In this document: piece after piece, positions 41,046 to 51,280 of the stretch
Layout of the letters: the number at the start of each line of letters is the position of its first letter
Numbering within the stretch: position 1 is the first letter of the stretch
The notes under the pieces: generated by a model
What the model was told of the DNA's origin: nothing
Seen by the model: only the letters and a program-made list of their open reading frames with translations
Databases searched by the model: none
Made by a program: the position numbers and the translations under genes
DNA from: an uncultured Kiloniellaceae bacterium
GTDB lineage: Bacteria; Pseudomonadota; Alphaproteobacteria; Kiloniellales; Kiloniellaceae
Length of the DNA stretch: 64,000 nucleotides
Direction of reading: 5' to 3'
NCBI GenBank assembly: GCA_947493695.1
Contig: CANLSF010000001.1
Span: forward strand, 1,302,001 to 1,366,000

Positions 41046-42692
41046 CTATTCCAGGTTCAGATCGAGGAAGAAGTCATTGCCCTTGCCGTCGATTACGATA
41101 AAGGCGGGGAAGTCTTCCACGTCGATGCGCCAGATGGCTTCCATGCCCAATTCCGGGTACTCAATGCATTCGACCTTACGGATGCAGTCCTGGGCCAGCC
41201 GCGCAGCCGGACCACCGATGGAGCCCAGATAGAAGCCGCCATGCGCCGCGCAGGCCCGGCGCACCTTGCTGCTGCGGTTGCCTTTGGCCAGCATGACCAT
41301 GGAGCCGCCCGCTGCCTGGAACTGCTCGACGAACCCGTCCATGCGGCCCGCCGTTGTGGGACCGAAGGAGCCTGACGCATAACCTTCCGGCGTTTTGGCT
41401 GGACCCGCATAGTACACCGGATGGTTCTTGAAGTAGTCCGGCAGGGGTTCACCGGCCTCCAGGCGGGCGCGCAGTTTGGCATGCGCCGCGTCACGCGCCA
41501 CGATCATCGGTCCGGTCAGGGAGAGGCGGGTTTTGATCGGGTGCCTGTTGAGCTCGGTAAGGATCTCGGGCATCGGTTTGGTCAGGTCGATCTTTACGAC
41601 CTCGCCACCCAGCGCTTCACCGTCGACATCCGGCAGGTACTTTGCCGGGTTCCGCTCCAGCTCCTCCAGGAAAACACCTTCCTTGGTGATTTTGCCCATA
41701 GCCTGACGGTCTGCGGAGCAGGATACGCCCAGCGCGATGGGGAGGCTGGCGCCATGACGAGGCAGGCGCATCACGCGCACGTCGTGACAGAAGTACTTGC
41801 CGCCGAACTGTGCGCCGATGCCCATGTTCTGGGTCAGCTTGAAGATCTGTTCTTCCATCTCCGTATCGCGGAAAGCATGGCCCTGATCGGAACCCTCCGT
41901 AGGCAGGCTGTCCAGATAGCGGCAACTGGCCAATTTGACCGTTTTCAGCGCCATTTCAGCAGAGGTTCCGCCGATGCAGATCGCCAGGTGATAGGGCGGA
42001 CAGGCTGCCGTACCCAGAGTGCGGATCTTTTCGTCCAGGAATTCGATCAGCCGTTCCGGTGTCAAAAGCGAAGGCGTGGCCTGGAACAGGAAGGTCTTGT
42101 TCGCAGAGCCGCCGCCCTTGGCGACGAAAAGGAACTTGTAGGCATCCTCGCCCTCCGCGTAGATCTCGATCTGGGCGGGCAGATTGTTGGCGGTGTTCTT
42201 TTCCTCGTACATGGTGACCGGCGAGACCTGGCTGTAACGCAGGTTCCGCTTGTCGTAGGCGTCGAGTACGCCCTGACCAAGAGCAGTGTCATCACCCCCG
42301 GCGGTCCAGACGCGCCGGCCCTTCTTACCCATGATGATCGCGGTCCCGGTGTCCTGGCACATGGGCAGGATCTCACCTGCTGCGATGTTGGCATTTTTCA
42401 GCAGGTCGAAGGCGACAAAGCGATCGTTCGGGGAGGCCTCCGGGTCATCCAGGATCTTGCGCAGCTGTTCCAGATGGCCGGGACGCAGTAGATGGTTGAT
42501 GTCCATGAAGGCCTGCTCCGACAGCAGCCGGATGGCTTCTGCATCGACCTTCAGAACCTCTTCACCATTGAAGCTCTCGACCGATACGCCCTGATCGGAG
42601 AGCTTGCGGTAGGGGGTGGTATCCTCACCGAGAGGAAACAGGGTGCCAAGCCCTTTGATGTCCTGGTTGTTGCCTGTTGTTTCACTACTCAT
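41046..42692 (-). CDS. Class I fumarate hydratase
   Basis: [74 protein letters not shown]. Confidence 0.93.
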   Translation of the reverse strand: MSSETTGNNQDIKGLGTLFPLGEDTTPYRKLSDQGVSVESFNGEEVLKVDAEAIRLLSEQAFMDINHLLRPGHLEQLRKILDDPEASPNDRFVAFDLLKNANIAAGEILPMCQDTGTAIIMGKKGRRVWTAGGDDTALGQGVLDAYDKRNLRYSQVSPVTMYEEKNTANNLPAQIEIYAEGEDAYKFLFVAKGGGSANKTFLFQATPSLLTPERLIEFLDEKIRTLGTAACPPYHLAICIGGTSAEMALKTVKLASCRYLDSLPTEGSDQGHAFRDTEMEEQIFKLTQNMGIGAQFGGKYFCHDVRVMRLPRHGASLPIALGVSCSADRQAMGKITKEGVFLEELERNPAKYLPDVDGEALGGEVVKIDLTKPMPEILTELNRHPIKTRLSLTGPMIVARDAAHAKLRARLEAGEPLPDYFKNHPVYYAGPAKTPEGYASGSFGPTTAGRMDGFVEQFQAAGGSMVMLAKGNRSSKVRRACAAHGGFYLGSIGGPAARLAQDCIRKVECIEYPELGMEAIWRIDVEDFPAFIVIDGKGNDFFLDLNLE

Positions 42693-42842
42693 GAGTCCAC
42701 CTCCGGATCTGGAAAGACCTGTTCGGTGACACCAACTCCGCTTGGCGCCGCCTCGCTATCGGTCCGACGCGCCTTGAATATCCGATCTGCGCCGGACTGT
42801 CCAAAGCCTATCTATCGGAAGGCGTAACGTCTGGGTGACCAG

Positions 42843-43454
42843 TCAACGTAGGAAATAGATAACTGAGCCCGCAAGGAGCGCCCCCATGACCAGATTAAAG
42901 CGCCGCTGGCTTTTGGGATCGCGCAGCAGCTTCTGCAGGGCCACACCGGCGGAGAGCCACAGGAAAGTACTCGGCAGGGCGGCCAGAATAAAGACACCGC
43001 CGAGAGAAAGCGATTGCACCAGTGCACCGGCGGCGTCGGCCTGAAGGTAGGTGCCGGCGGCTCCGGCACATACCAGCCAGGACTTAGGATTGACCCACTG
43101 AAAGGACGCGGCGCCCAGAAAGCCGACAGGCTTCGTGTTTTCCTGTGTGTTGCTTGATGCAGGAGTTGGGGGATTCGCCGATGCGATCTTCCAGGCCAGC
43201 CAGAGCAGAAAGGCCGCGCCGCCCCACTTGAGCACTTCCTGTATCTGCGGGCTCTCGAGCACGACACTGCCGAGACCGAAAGCGACGATGGACATCATGA
43301 AGCCCATCCCAAGGACAACCCCTAAAAGGCAAGGAAGGCCCCGCAGTAATCCGACATTTGCGCCGGTTGCGGTCAACAACACATTGCTTGGCCCTGGGGT
43401 AGCTGCGGCTGCGAAGGCGAAAAGGAAAAAGGCGACGGCTTGATCTGGCGACAT
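42843..43454 (-). CDS. LysE family translocator
   Basis: AAATPGPSNVLLTATGANVGLLRGLPCLLGVVLG; PKSWLVCAGAAGTY. Confidence 0.9.
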   Translation of the reverse strand: MSPDQAVAFFLFAFAAAATPGPSNVLLTATGANVGLLRGLPCLLGVVLGMGFMMSIVAFGLGSVVLESPQIQEVLKWGGAAFLLWLAWKIASANPPTPASSNTQENTKPVGFLGAASFQWVNPKSWLVCAGAAGTYLQADAAGALVQSLSLGGVFILAALPSTFLWLSAGVALQKLLRDPKSQRRFNLVMGALLAGSVIYFLR

Positions 43455-43491
43455 GAGTTGCTTCTTCTCTCAGCGAGATTGGAAGGGAGGT

Positions 43492-43863
43492 TCAAATCCA
43501 GGGAGGATCTTCAACCTTGCGTGTGTCGCTGGAGTCACCGGTGTTCAGGGTTCCCGCGGGTTCGATCATAATGATCTCACATTCGTCACCGGCGACGGGC
43601 AGGTGCTCGACGCCCTTGGGGACGATGTGGATATCACCCGGTTTCAGGTTGGCTTCGCCATCCCGGTATCTGATGGTCAGGCAGCCTTTGTGAACCATGA
43701 AAAGTTCGTCGGTATCATTGTGTGAGTGCCAGACGAATTCGCCTTGGATCTTAGCGATTTTGATATGCAGGTCGTTAAGCTGTCCGATGACTTTCGGTGA
43801 CCAGTGTTCGGAAAATTTGCTGAACTTCTCGCTCAGATTTATCGTGCCGGGGTCGTAAGGCAA
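43492..43863 (-). CDS. Cupin domain protein
   Basis: GEFVWHSHNDTDELFMVHKGCLTIRYRDGEANLKPGDIHIVPKGVEHLPVA; TTG start at 43863 after AGGAGG proposed. Confidence 0.82.
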   Translation of the reverse strand: MPYDPGTINLSEKFSKFSEHWSPKVIGQLNDLHIKIAKIQGEFVWHSHNDTDELFMVHKGCLTIRYRDGEANLKPGDIHIVPKGVEHLPVAGDECEIIMIEPAGTLNTGDSSDTRKVEDPPWI

Positions 43864-43913
43864 AAACACGCCTCCTATTTGAGTCAGAACGAGATACGCT
43901 CCAGGTCCTGTTT

Positions 43914-44819
43914 GTGGAATCCATGTTCGATAAGAAAAACAGATCACGCGGCAGCGGTATTGAACGTTTGTGCAGGCGGGGCTCCGCTGCAAAGCGGCCA
44001 AAGCGCGACTGGTTTCGGAACTATGCTTCAGCGCCGGGGATTGAGCTCTTCGAAGCCTGGTTCGAAGGTCATGCTTACGATAAGCACCGCCACGACACCT
44101 ACGCGATCGGACTGACCGATCTCGGCGTACAGGCCTTCGACTATCGCGGTGCTGCGCAAGTCAGTACTGCTGGAAATGTGATTGTTCTGCATCCCGACGA
44201 AGTTCATGACGGCCATGCGGGAAGCGACGAAGGTTTCGGATATCGTATGCTGTACGTTTCTCCTGTACGCCTGTTCGAAGCCGTACGCTCTCTCTCCGGA
44301 AGTGCCGTGCTGCCCTTTATTCCTGACGCAATTTGCCAGGACCCGGTTCTGGCAGGGGTGATTTCGTCGGCATTTCGCGGCGGCCAGGAATTGAACATTG
44401 AGTCTCTGGCAAACGACAGCCTGATCCTGGAGCTGGCGGAGGGCCTGTTGAGAAATGATCCGAAAAGCCGTGCGCGGTTTTCCGGGCGGGTGCTGGACGT
44501 CGTGGCATTGGACAGAGTGCGCCAGTTTCTGGATGCCGAGCATCAACGGATCGTGTCATCGTCGGAACTTGAAGTGATCAGCGGTCTCACCCGTTATGAT
44601 CTTGCGCGCCAGTTCCGCATGGCCTACGGCAGCAGTCCATACCGCTATTCTCTGGCGCGTCGACTGGATTATGCCCGCTGCCGCTTAAGCAACGAGGGTT
44701 CGCTGGCAGACCTCGCGCTGGAAGCCGGTTTTTCCGATCAGGCGCATTTCACCCGCATGTTCAAGTCAGTCTACGGTGTCACGCCGGCGCGCTATGTAAG
44801 GCTGCACACATCGCTATAG
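43914..44819 (+). CDS. AraC family transcriptional regulator
   Basis: N-terminal AraC ligand-binding cupin; C-terminal LADLALEAGFSDQAHFTRMFKSVYGVTPARYVR. Confidence 0.93.
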   Translation: MESMFDKKNRSRGSGIERLCRRGSAAKRPKRDWFRNYASAPGIELFEAWFEGHAYDKHRHDTYAIGLTDLGVQAFDYRGAAQVSTAGNVIVLHPDEVHDGHAGSDEGFGYRMLYVSPVRLFEAVRSLSGSAVLPFIPDAICQDPVLAGVISSAFRGGQELNIESLANDSLILELAEGLLRNDPKSRARFSGRVLDVVALDRVRQFLDAEHQRIVSSSELEVISGLTRYDLARQFRMAYGSSPYRYSLARRLDYARCRLSNEGSLADLALEAGFSDQAHFTRMFKSVYGVTPARYVRLHTSL

Positions 44820-44914
44820 CCGATGTTGAGACTCCCAATATCTTTATATCTTTTACGTCATTTTTCGGTGTGACAAAATTTTTAAAATTAGACATTTTGT
44901 AAAAAATATGCTCA

Positions 44915-45592
44915 ATGAAGGCCATGAGCAAGTTATCAAGCGACTATGGCGCGGTGAGCAAACTGATTGCCCGGCTTTTCCCCGGACAGGTGGAGGTCGC
45001 GCTTCATGATCTCCACACCGGGAAAATTGCTGCGATAGAAGGCAATATCTCCAATCGAGCAGTGGGCGACGACTCCCTAGTTGAGACCGAAGGCCTCGAA
45101 GCGGATGTCGATGACAGCGATATCATCGGTCCTTACGCTCAGACCAATTGGGACGGTGAAGTCCTGCGGTCTTTCACGGCAGTTGTGCGTGATCCCGAGG
45201 GGCAGCCCAGTGCACTGATTTGCGTGAACATGCGCACTGCCGCCTTTGCTGCCGCGGCCAATCTGCTCGCGACCTTCAGCGAATTTGACCAGACGCCGCG
45301 CTCGAAAGCGCTCTTCGCACAAGACTGGCGGGAAGCCGCAAATAACTTGATTGCTGAAACTTTGAAAGAACGCGGTGTGACACTGGTTAGCGCCAGACGA
45401 GATGACAAGGTTGCACTCGTCGCGGCTCTGGACAAAGCCGGGATTCTCGAGATGAGGGGCTCTTCGGAGCATGCTGCCAAGGCGCTCGGGGTGTCGCGCG
45501 CCAGTATCTACAATCTGTTGAAAGATGCCCGCGGTGGAGAAAATCCGGCGGAAGATCAAAAGACGACGGAGCTGGCCCAAGCCCATGCGTAA
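44915..45592 (+). CDS. YheO/DauR-like transcriptional regulator (PAS-like + HTH)
   Basis: SKLIARLFPGQVEVALHDLHTGKIAAIEGNISNRAVGDDS; C-terminal HTH AAKALGVSRASIYNLLKDARG. Confidence 0.82.
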   Translation: MKAMSKLSSDYGAVSKLIARLFPGQVEVALHDLHTGKIAAIEGNISNRAVGDDSLVETEGLEADVDDSDIIGPYAQTNWDGEVLRSFTAVVRDPEGQPSALICVNMRTAAFAAAANLLATFSEFDQTPRSKALFAQDWREAANNLIAETLKERGVTLVSARRDDKVALVAALDKAGILEMRGSSEHAAKALGVSRASIYNLLKDARGGENPAEDQKTTELAQAHA

Positions 45593-46724
45593 CTTTGAAC
45601 TTGAGACCTACTTTTCGAAATGGGAATTCACCGCCAGGCATCACATGACCGCCTCCGATGTTCAGAGCATGAGCATCGATTCCCTGATGTCTATGGCGGG
45701 TACCTCGGTTTCGGACACGCTTGGTGATCTCTCATTGGGCTATACCGAAACCTGGGGCGCACCGGATCTGCGCGACGCAATTGCGGCCACTTACGACCGG
45801 ATGCAGCCAGAGAACATTCTCTGTTTAGCGGGCGCGGAGGAGGGCGTGTATGCGGCCATGCGCGTGCTTCTGGAACCCGAAGACCATGCTATCGTGGTAG
45901 TGCCGAACTATCAGGCGGCCGAAACCATACCTTTGAGCATCTGCGCGGTTACCGGCGTTCAACTTGATGCGCAGAAGGGGTGGCGGCTGGATGTCGAAGA
46001 TGTCAAACGCGCCCTTCGCCCCAATACCAAACTCATCTCCGTTAATTTCCCAAACAATCCGACCGGCGCCGTCATGCCCAAAGCAGATTACGACGCACTC
46101 ATTGCACTCTGCCGTGAACATGACCTCTATCTTTTCAACGATGAGGTTTATCGGCTTTTGGAGCTTGATGAGAGCAAGCGCCTGCCGCAAGCCGCTGATG
46201 CCTACGAGAAGGGAATATCCCTGAGCGTGATGTCAAAGGCCTACGGCTTGCCAGGGTTGCGCATTGGATGGATTGCCAGCCAGGACAAGGCGCTTCTCTT
46301 GCGGCTGGAGCGTTACAAGCATTATCTCTCGATCTGTAACTCGGCACCGAGCGAGCGGCTCGCTGTCATCGCCCTGAGTGTTCGTGAGCAGATACTCGAG
46401 CGGAACCGCGCTTTGCTCCGGCGTAATATCGGTGAGTTGGATAGCTTCTTTGCCGACTATCCGTCGCTCTTCGAGTGGCAGCACCCGGACGGTGGCTGCA
46501 TCGCTTATCCCCGCTACGTAGGGCAGGGTGACGTCGAAGCCTTCTGCACAGGTCTCATCGAAGAAAACGGCGTTCTTCTTCTGCCCGCCTCGATTTACCG
46601 CTCGGAGCTGATGGACGCCCCTGTGGATCGTTTCCGGATCGGCTTTGGCCGGGAAAACATAGAAGAAGGTCTCACGGCTTTTCGGGATTTTCTCGACCGC
46701 AACCATAACCGCTTTGCCGTTTAA
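45585..46724 (+). CDS. PLP-dependent class I/II aminotransferase
   Basis: NFPNNPTGAVMPKADYDAL, LFNDEVYRLLEL, SVMSKAYGLPGLRIGWIAS; ATG overlaps the regulator's stop. Confidence 0.9.
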   Translation: MRNFELETYFSKWEFTARHHMTASDVQSMSIDSLMSMAGTSVSDTLGDLSLGYTETWGAPDLRDAIAATYDRMQPENILCLAGAEEGVYAAMRVLLEPEDHAIVVVPNYQAAETIPLSICAVTGVQLDAQKGWRLDVEDVKRALRPNTKLISVNFPNNPTGAVMPKADYDALIALCREHDLYLFNDEVYRLLELDESKRLPQAADAYEKGISLSVMSKAYGLPGLRIGWIASQDKALLLRLERYKHYLSICNSAPSERLAVIALSVREQILERNRALLRRNIGELDSFFADYPSLFEWQHPDGGCIAYPRYVGQGDVEAFCTGLIEENGVLLLPASIYRSELMDAPVDRFRIGFGRENIEEGLTAFRDFLDRNHNRFAV

Positions 46725-46733
46725 GGTTCTTCC

Positions 46734-47693
46734 ATGCGGGTCGTAGGCCTCGACGAAATCCTATCCCTGCTCGATCAAGCCGCGATTGTCGACGCCGTGC
46801 GTGAGGCGTTCATTCAAAGCGACCGTGGAGAGATCGAAGCGCCTGCACCGATGCAGATGCTGTTCGGCGGACAGGGACGTGAACTTGCGGGGGATTGTCA
46901 TGTCAAATCGGCCTTCTCCGGCAGCTTTCAGTATTTTTGCATCAAGGTGGCCGCAGGTTTTTATGCAAATCCGGCGCTAGGGCTTGATGTTAACAACGGT
47001 GTGGTGCTGCTTTTTTGTTCGAGAACCGGTGTGCCGCTTGCACTGCTTCGGGATGATGGTTGCCTGACTTCGGCTCGGACTGCGGCCGCGGGGGCGCTGG
47101 CGGCATCCCTGGTTGCTGCGGGAACACCAAAGCGCCTTGGTGTCATCGGCTGCGGTCAGCAGGCAGAGCAACAGGCGCGATGGATTGCGACACAGAACGA
47201 TATCTCGCAAATCACCGTTTTCGGCCGCGCGTTGGACAGGGCGACCAAGCTTATCAGTCGTTTGGAAGCGTTGGGAATTCCGTTGCAGGTGGCTACGAGT
47301 ACCGCTGACCTCTCTGCAAAATCGGATATCATTGTAACGACTACACCGGCCACATCTCCTGTTCTGATGTCATCGGATGTGGAAGGCGCTAAGCACATCA
47401 TCGCGGTAGGGGCCGACAGTCCCGGAAAAAACGAATTGGATCCACGAATTCTGGCCCGCGCGGATGTCATAATCACCGATGACCATAAGCAAGCACTGGA
47501 TCATGGCGAATTCGGCACGGCGGTGCGTGCCGGACTGCTGTCGGAAAGCAAAGATCTCTCGCTCGGTGCCTTGCTTGCTGACCGGGCAGGGCTGAAGCTT
47601 GATGAGGGGGCATTGTCCGTCGTAGACCTAACCGGGCTCGGCGCGCAGGATCTTGCGATTGCCTCGCTGATCTATGAAGGGCTTCCGAACTAG
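46734..47693 (+). CDS. Ornithine cyclodeaminase/mu-crystallin family protein
   Basis: CLTSARTAAAGALAASLVAAGTPKRLGVIGCGQQAEQQARWI; HIIAVGADSPGKNELDPRIL. Confidence 0.92.
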   Translation: MRVVGLDEILSLLDQAAIVDAVREAFIQSDRGEIEAPAPMQMLFGGQGRELAGDCHVKSAFSGSFQYFCIKVAAGFYANPALGLDVNNGVVLLFCSRTGVPLALLRDDGCLTSARTAAAGALAASLVAAGTPKRLGVIGCGQQAEQQARWIATQNDISQITVFGRALDRATKLISRLEALGIPLQVATSTADLSAKSDIIVTTTPATSPVLMSSDVEGAKHIIAVGADSPGKNELDPRILARADVIITDDHKQALDHGEFGTAVRAGLLSESKDLSLGALLADRAGLKLDEGALSVVDLTGLGAQDLAIASLIYEGLPN

Positions 47694-47698
47694 GTGCG

Positions 47699-48253
47699 TC
47701 AGGTACTGCTGTAGGAAATTTCCAGCACCTCAACGGGCTCCCGGCCATTGGGAGTGCGCACTTCGACGGTGTCGCCTTCGGCGGCTTTCAGCAGGGCGCG
47801 GGCGATGGGCGAGATCCAGCTGACTTCATTGCATTCGCTGCGTGCCTCGTCGACGCCGACGATCCGGATGGTGCGCTCGGTGTCTTTGGAATCCGCGTAG
47901 GTCACGGTGGCGCCGAAAAAGACCTGTTCGTGATTGGTCTGGCGGGCCGGATCGACCACTTCGGCGATCTCGATGCGTTTGATCAGGAAGCGCATGCGCC
48001 GGTCAATTTCGCGCAGGCGTTTTTTGCCGTAGATGTAATCTCCGTTCTCGGAACGGTCGCCGTTTCCGGCCGCCCAGGAGACAACCTCGACCACCTTCGG
48101 ACGGTCCTCGACGCGCAGATATTTCAGTTCATCCCGTAAACGCTGAAGACCCTGCGGCGTGATGTAGTTTTTGACCCCGCGCGGCAGCGCTTCCGACTCT
48201 TCGGGCAGGTCTTCGTCTTCTGCGTCGGTTTCTTTGGTGAAGGCTTTGCTCAT
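47699..48253 (-). CDS. greB: Transcription elongation factor GreB
   Basis: NYITPQGLQRLRDELKYL, GDRSENGDYIYGKKRLREIDRRMRFLIKRIE. Confidence 0.92.
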   Translation of the reverse strand: MSKAFTKETDAEDEDLPEESEALPRGVKNYITPQGLQRLRDELKYLRVEDRPKVVEVVSWAAGNGDRSENGDYIYGKKRLREIDRRMRFLIKRIEIAEVVDPARQTNHEQVFFGATVTYADSKDTERTIRIVGVDEARSECNEVSWISPIARALLKAAEGDTVEVRTPNGREPVEVLEISYSST

Positions 48254-48312
48254 GGGCGCATTTTACCCTCTGTCTGGCAGCGCTGCACAGCGGAATGTGA
48301 CGTGCGCCGGAC

Positions 48313-49401
48313 TCAGGTCAGGTCTGACCCGCCCGCGAAGGCCTCAAGGGTGTGTTCGAACATCTCTTTCTCAAGATCGCGGGTGATAAAGACCAGGCGC
48401 GAACTATGGTCCTCGTCCGGCCAGCTTTCCAGCTGTATAGGCGGATGGAACATATGCTGGACGCCGTGGATCACGACCGGACCTTCATTGCCTTCGATGT
48501 TCAGAATGCCCTTGATGCGCAGAAGATTGCCGCCGTAGAGCATGATCAGCATCTCAACCCAGGAATTGAGACGATCCCAGTTCAAAGGCTCATCACGTGT
48601 AATGCAGAAGGCCCGGATGCTGGTGTCGTGCCGATTGACGTCGTGGTGATCACCATGGGCGTGACCATGGTCATGTCCATGTTCGCGACCAAGTGCGTCC
48701 TCGTAGGCTTGAGTTTTCAGCCAGCCCTGTACATCCAGAGTTTTGGTGGTCGGGTCATAGAGACCGGCGTTGAAAAGTGCGGCAGCTTCGATTTGTCCCT
48801 GTGACACCGGCAGTATCGGTGCTGCAGGGTTCAGGTTCTTCAGGCGTTCCGTCAGGGCCTCGGCGGATTTCGGCTCGGCAACATCGGTCTTGGTCATCAA
48901 CAGCCGGTCGGCGACTGCTGCCTGCTTCACGGATTCGAAGTGATTGTCGAGGGTATTGCCACCGTTGGCAGCGTCGACCGTCGCGATCACGCCGTCCAGG
49001 CGAAAGCGTTCGATCAGGAAGGGGTCGTTCATCAGGGTTTGCAGGATCGGGGCCGGATCGGCAAGGCCAGTGGTTTCGATCACCACCCGGTCAAAGGGCG
49101 GAATTTCGTGCCGGACCCGCTGTTTGAAGAGCTTGCGCATGGTCTCGACCAGATCACCACGGACCGTACAGCAGAGACAGCCGCTGTTCAGCAGGATTGT
49201 GTCTTCCTTGGCATTCTCGACCAGCATGTGATCCAGGCCGATCTCGCCGAACTCATTGACGATCACGGCGGTGTTCGCCATGTCCGCCTGCTCCAGAAGA
49301 TGGCGCAGGACCGTCGTCTTGCCACTGCCCAGAAACCCGGTCAGAACCGAGACCGGCAAAGGGGCGTCCGGGATCGCCAGATCTTGCTCAACTGCGCTCA
49401 T
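48313..49401 (-). CDS. CobW/COG0523 family GTP-binding protein
   Basis: LTGFLGSGKTTVLRHLL, SGCLCCTVRGDLVETM, ETTGLADPAPIL; His-rich HDHGHAHGDHHDVNRHD. Confidence 0.93.
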   Translation of the reverse strand: MSAVEQDLAIPDAPLPVSVLTGFLGSGKTTVLRHLLEQADMANTAVIVNEFGEIGLDHMLVENAKEDTILLNSGCLCCTVRGDLVETMRKLFKQRVRHEIPPFDRVVIETTGLADPAPILQTLMNDPFLIERFRLDGVIATVDAANGGNTLDNHFESVKQAAVADRLLMTKTDVAEPKSAEALTERLKNLNPAAPILPVSQGQIEAAALFNAGLYDPTTKTLDVQGWLKTQAYEDALGREHGHDHGHAHGDHHDVNRHDTSIRAFCITRDEPLNWDRLNSWVEMLIMLYGGNLLRIKGILNIEGNEGPVVIHGVQHMFHPPIQLESWPDEDHSSRLVFITRDLEKEMFEHTLEAFAGGSDLT

Positions 49402-50516
49402 ACTGCTGTTCCATAGCCTTTTTGAAGCTCATCCCTGGCCCCGGCTTCTTCGCTCGGGGCGCTGCGAAGATGATGAAGGACCCAGAACGCCAGCGACAGC
49501 AATAAAATTGCACCGGCCTGGTGCAGGGCACCGAGCCAGATCGGCACGACCAGCAAAAGCGTGGAGATACCAAGCATGACCTGAACCGCAACACCGGCCA
49601 GCAACAGGGAGAAGGCGTTTTGAGCGGCGTCCGAGAGCGCGAGACGACGTGACCAGACCCACAGTCCCAATACTACTGCGGCGCAGATCATGGCCAAGGC
49701 GCGATGATTGAATTGAACGGCAGCGATATTCTCGAAGAAATTCAGCAGGTAAGGCGAAAGTGCCGCGTAGTCGCTCGGGATCCAGTCGCCGTCCATCAGG
49801 GGAAAGGTATTGTAGATCATGCCGGCGTTCAGCCCAGCGACAAAGCCGCCAGATGCGATCGTGACCAGAAGCAGGCAAATCAACCCGATGACCGCTCGGC
49901 GCAGGCCCGAGAGGGTGACGGCGGGCGAGGCAGGCGGCTTCGGCGCCAAAAGGCGGAAAGCGATCCAGAGGATGTAGGCATAGATCGCGATGGCGAGCAG
50001 CAGGTGAGCGGTCAGGCGGTATTGACTGACGTCTGTGCGGTCGGCAAAGCCACTGGAGACCATGTACCAGCCCAGGCCACCCTGCAGACCGCCCAGCAGG
50101 AACATGACGATCAGATGCGGGATCAGGCCGCGCTGAAGCTTGCCGCGGATCAGAAACCAGATAAAGGGAACGGCAAAGACCACGCCGATCAGGCGGCCCC
50201 AGAGCCGGTGGATGTACTCCCACCAGAAGATGGTCTTGAATTCCTCAAGGCTCATCCCGGCGTTGATCTGCTGGTACTCCGGGATCTGCCGGTAGAGCGC
50301 GAACATGCGCTGCCATTCCGTATCGCTCAGCGGTGGCAGGGTGCCCATCACCGGCGCCCATTCCATGATCGAAAGACCGGATTCCGTTAGACGCGTGATG
50401 GCGCCGATCACGGCCATGGCCAGAATCATGGCGCAACAGCTCATGAGCCAAAGACCGACGCTTCTATCGGCAGGGCTCAGGGACGTCGGTGTGGAGACTG
50501 TGAGGCTCGCGTTCAT
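49398..50516 (-). CDS. ctaA: Heme A synthase COX15/CtaA
   Basis: GAITRLTESGLSIMEWAPVMGTLPPL, FKTIFWWEYIHRLWGRLIGV, GGFVAGLNAGMIYNTFPLMDGDWIP. Start at 50516 preferred. Confidence 0.95.
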   Translation of the reverse strand: MNASLTVSTPTSLSPADRSVGLWLMSCCAMILAMAVIGAITRLTESGLSIMEWAPVMGTLPPLSDTEWQRMFALYRQIPEYQQINAGMSLEEFKTIFWWEYIHRLWGRLIGVVFAVPFIWFLIRGKLQRGLIPHLIVMFLLGGLQGGLGWYMVSSGFADRTDVSQYRLTAHLLLAIAIYAYILWIAFRLLAPKPPASPAVTLSGLRRAVIGLICLLLVTIASGGFVAGLNAGMIYNTFPLMDGDWIPSDYAALSPYLLNFFENIAAVQFNHRALAMICAAVVLGLWVWSRRLALSDAAQNAFSLLLAGVAVQVMLGISTLLLVVPIWLGALHQAGAILLLSLAFWVLHHLRSAPSEEAGARDELQKGYGTAV

Positions 50517-50651
50517 GTTCTGCGCCGGACTGAAGTTCTGACTTCCGCTTTCACGAATGCGAGACAATTTAGTCCGCGAACCCCATGCGGCCAAGTGCCC
50601 TGAAGCTGCGGCAAAGCGCCGCCCGAGGGGGCCTGGTCCGAAAAGTAGTCC

Positions 50652-51056
50652 CTAAAGGGTCATGTAGCGGGCGCGTGCACCGCGCTCAATGGCGGCGGCA
50701 GGCAGGCGTCCGACCGGCAGCTGGTGACGCAAAAGCTCCAGCAGGCGAAGTTCTTCCTGGCTCACTTCCCCGTCCGACGCAGCAACGTCACACGCCAGGG
50801 CGTAGGCGGTTTCACGCAGCTTTTCGGGCAGACTGGCCAGGATTACGTTCAGCACGCGCTCGAGGCCATCATCGTTGTTCATCAGCTCTGCGCAGTCACG
50901 GGAGGTCTCAAGCAGCTTCGCCTCTTCGTAGTCTTCGAAGATCGGCAGATGCTTGACCACGTCGCCGATGGTCAGCAACTCGGAGTCCGTCATCTCACGG
51001 TCGGCGGCGGACACCAGAACCATGGTGTAGATCAGGGCTGCATGATGGTCGATCAT
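50652..51056 (-). CDS. TerB-like tellurite resistance family protein
   Basis: ALIYTMVLVSAADREMTDSELLTIGDVVKHLPIF...ACDVAASDGEVSQEELRLLELLRHQL. Confidence 0.82.
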   Translation of the reverse strand: MIDHHAALIYTMVLVSAADREMTDSELLTIGDVVKHLPIFEDYEEAKLLETSRDCAELMNNDDGLERVLNVILASLPEKLRETAYALACDVAASDGEVSQEELRLLELLRHQLPVGRLPAAAIERGARARYMTL

Positions 51057-51280
51057 AAGGAAGGCTCGCTTCTTTCTGTAATGAATACGCCAGCAGGATG
51101 GGTTGCGGGTAATCTCTCAAACAAAACCGCCGCCGCAAAGGTCTTTGTGAAGGGTGGAAACCCGACGCCAGGCCAGTTTGCAACGACACTCGCTATATAC
51201 TGCCATCATACGAAGTTGCAAGGGAGTGATGCAAATTCCGCACTCGACAGATGGGGAATTGGAGGGCAGTTTCGGCCGCT

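Noticed and set aside
41421-42491. 356-aa plus-strand ORF
   Set aside because: Antisense to class I fumarase; no motifs.
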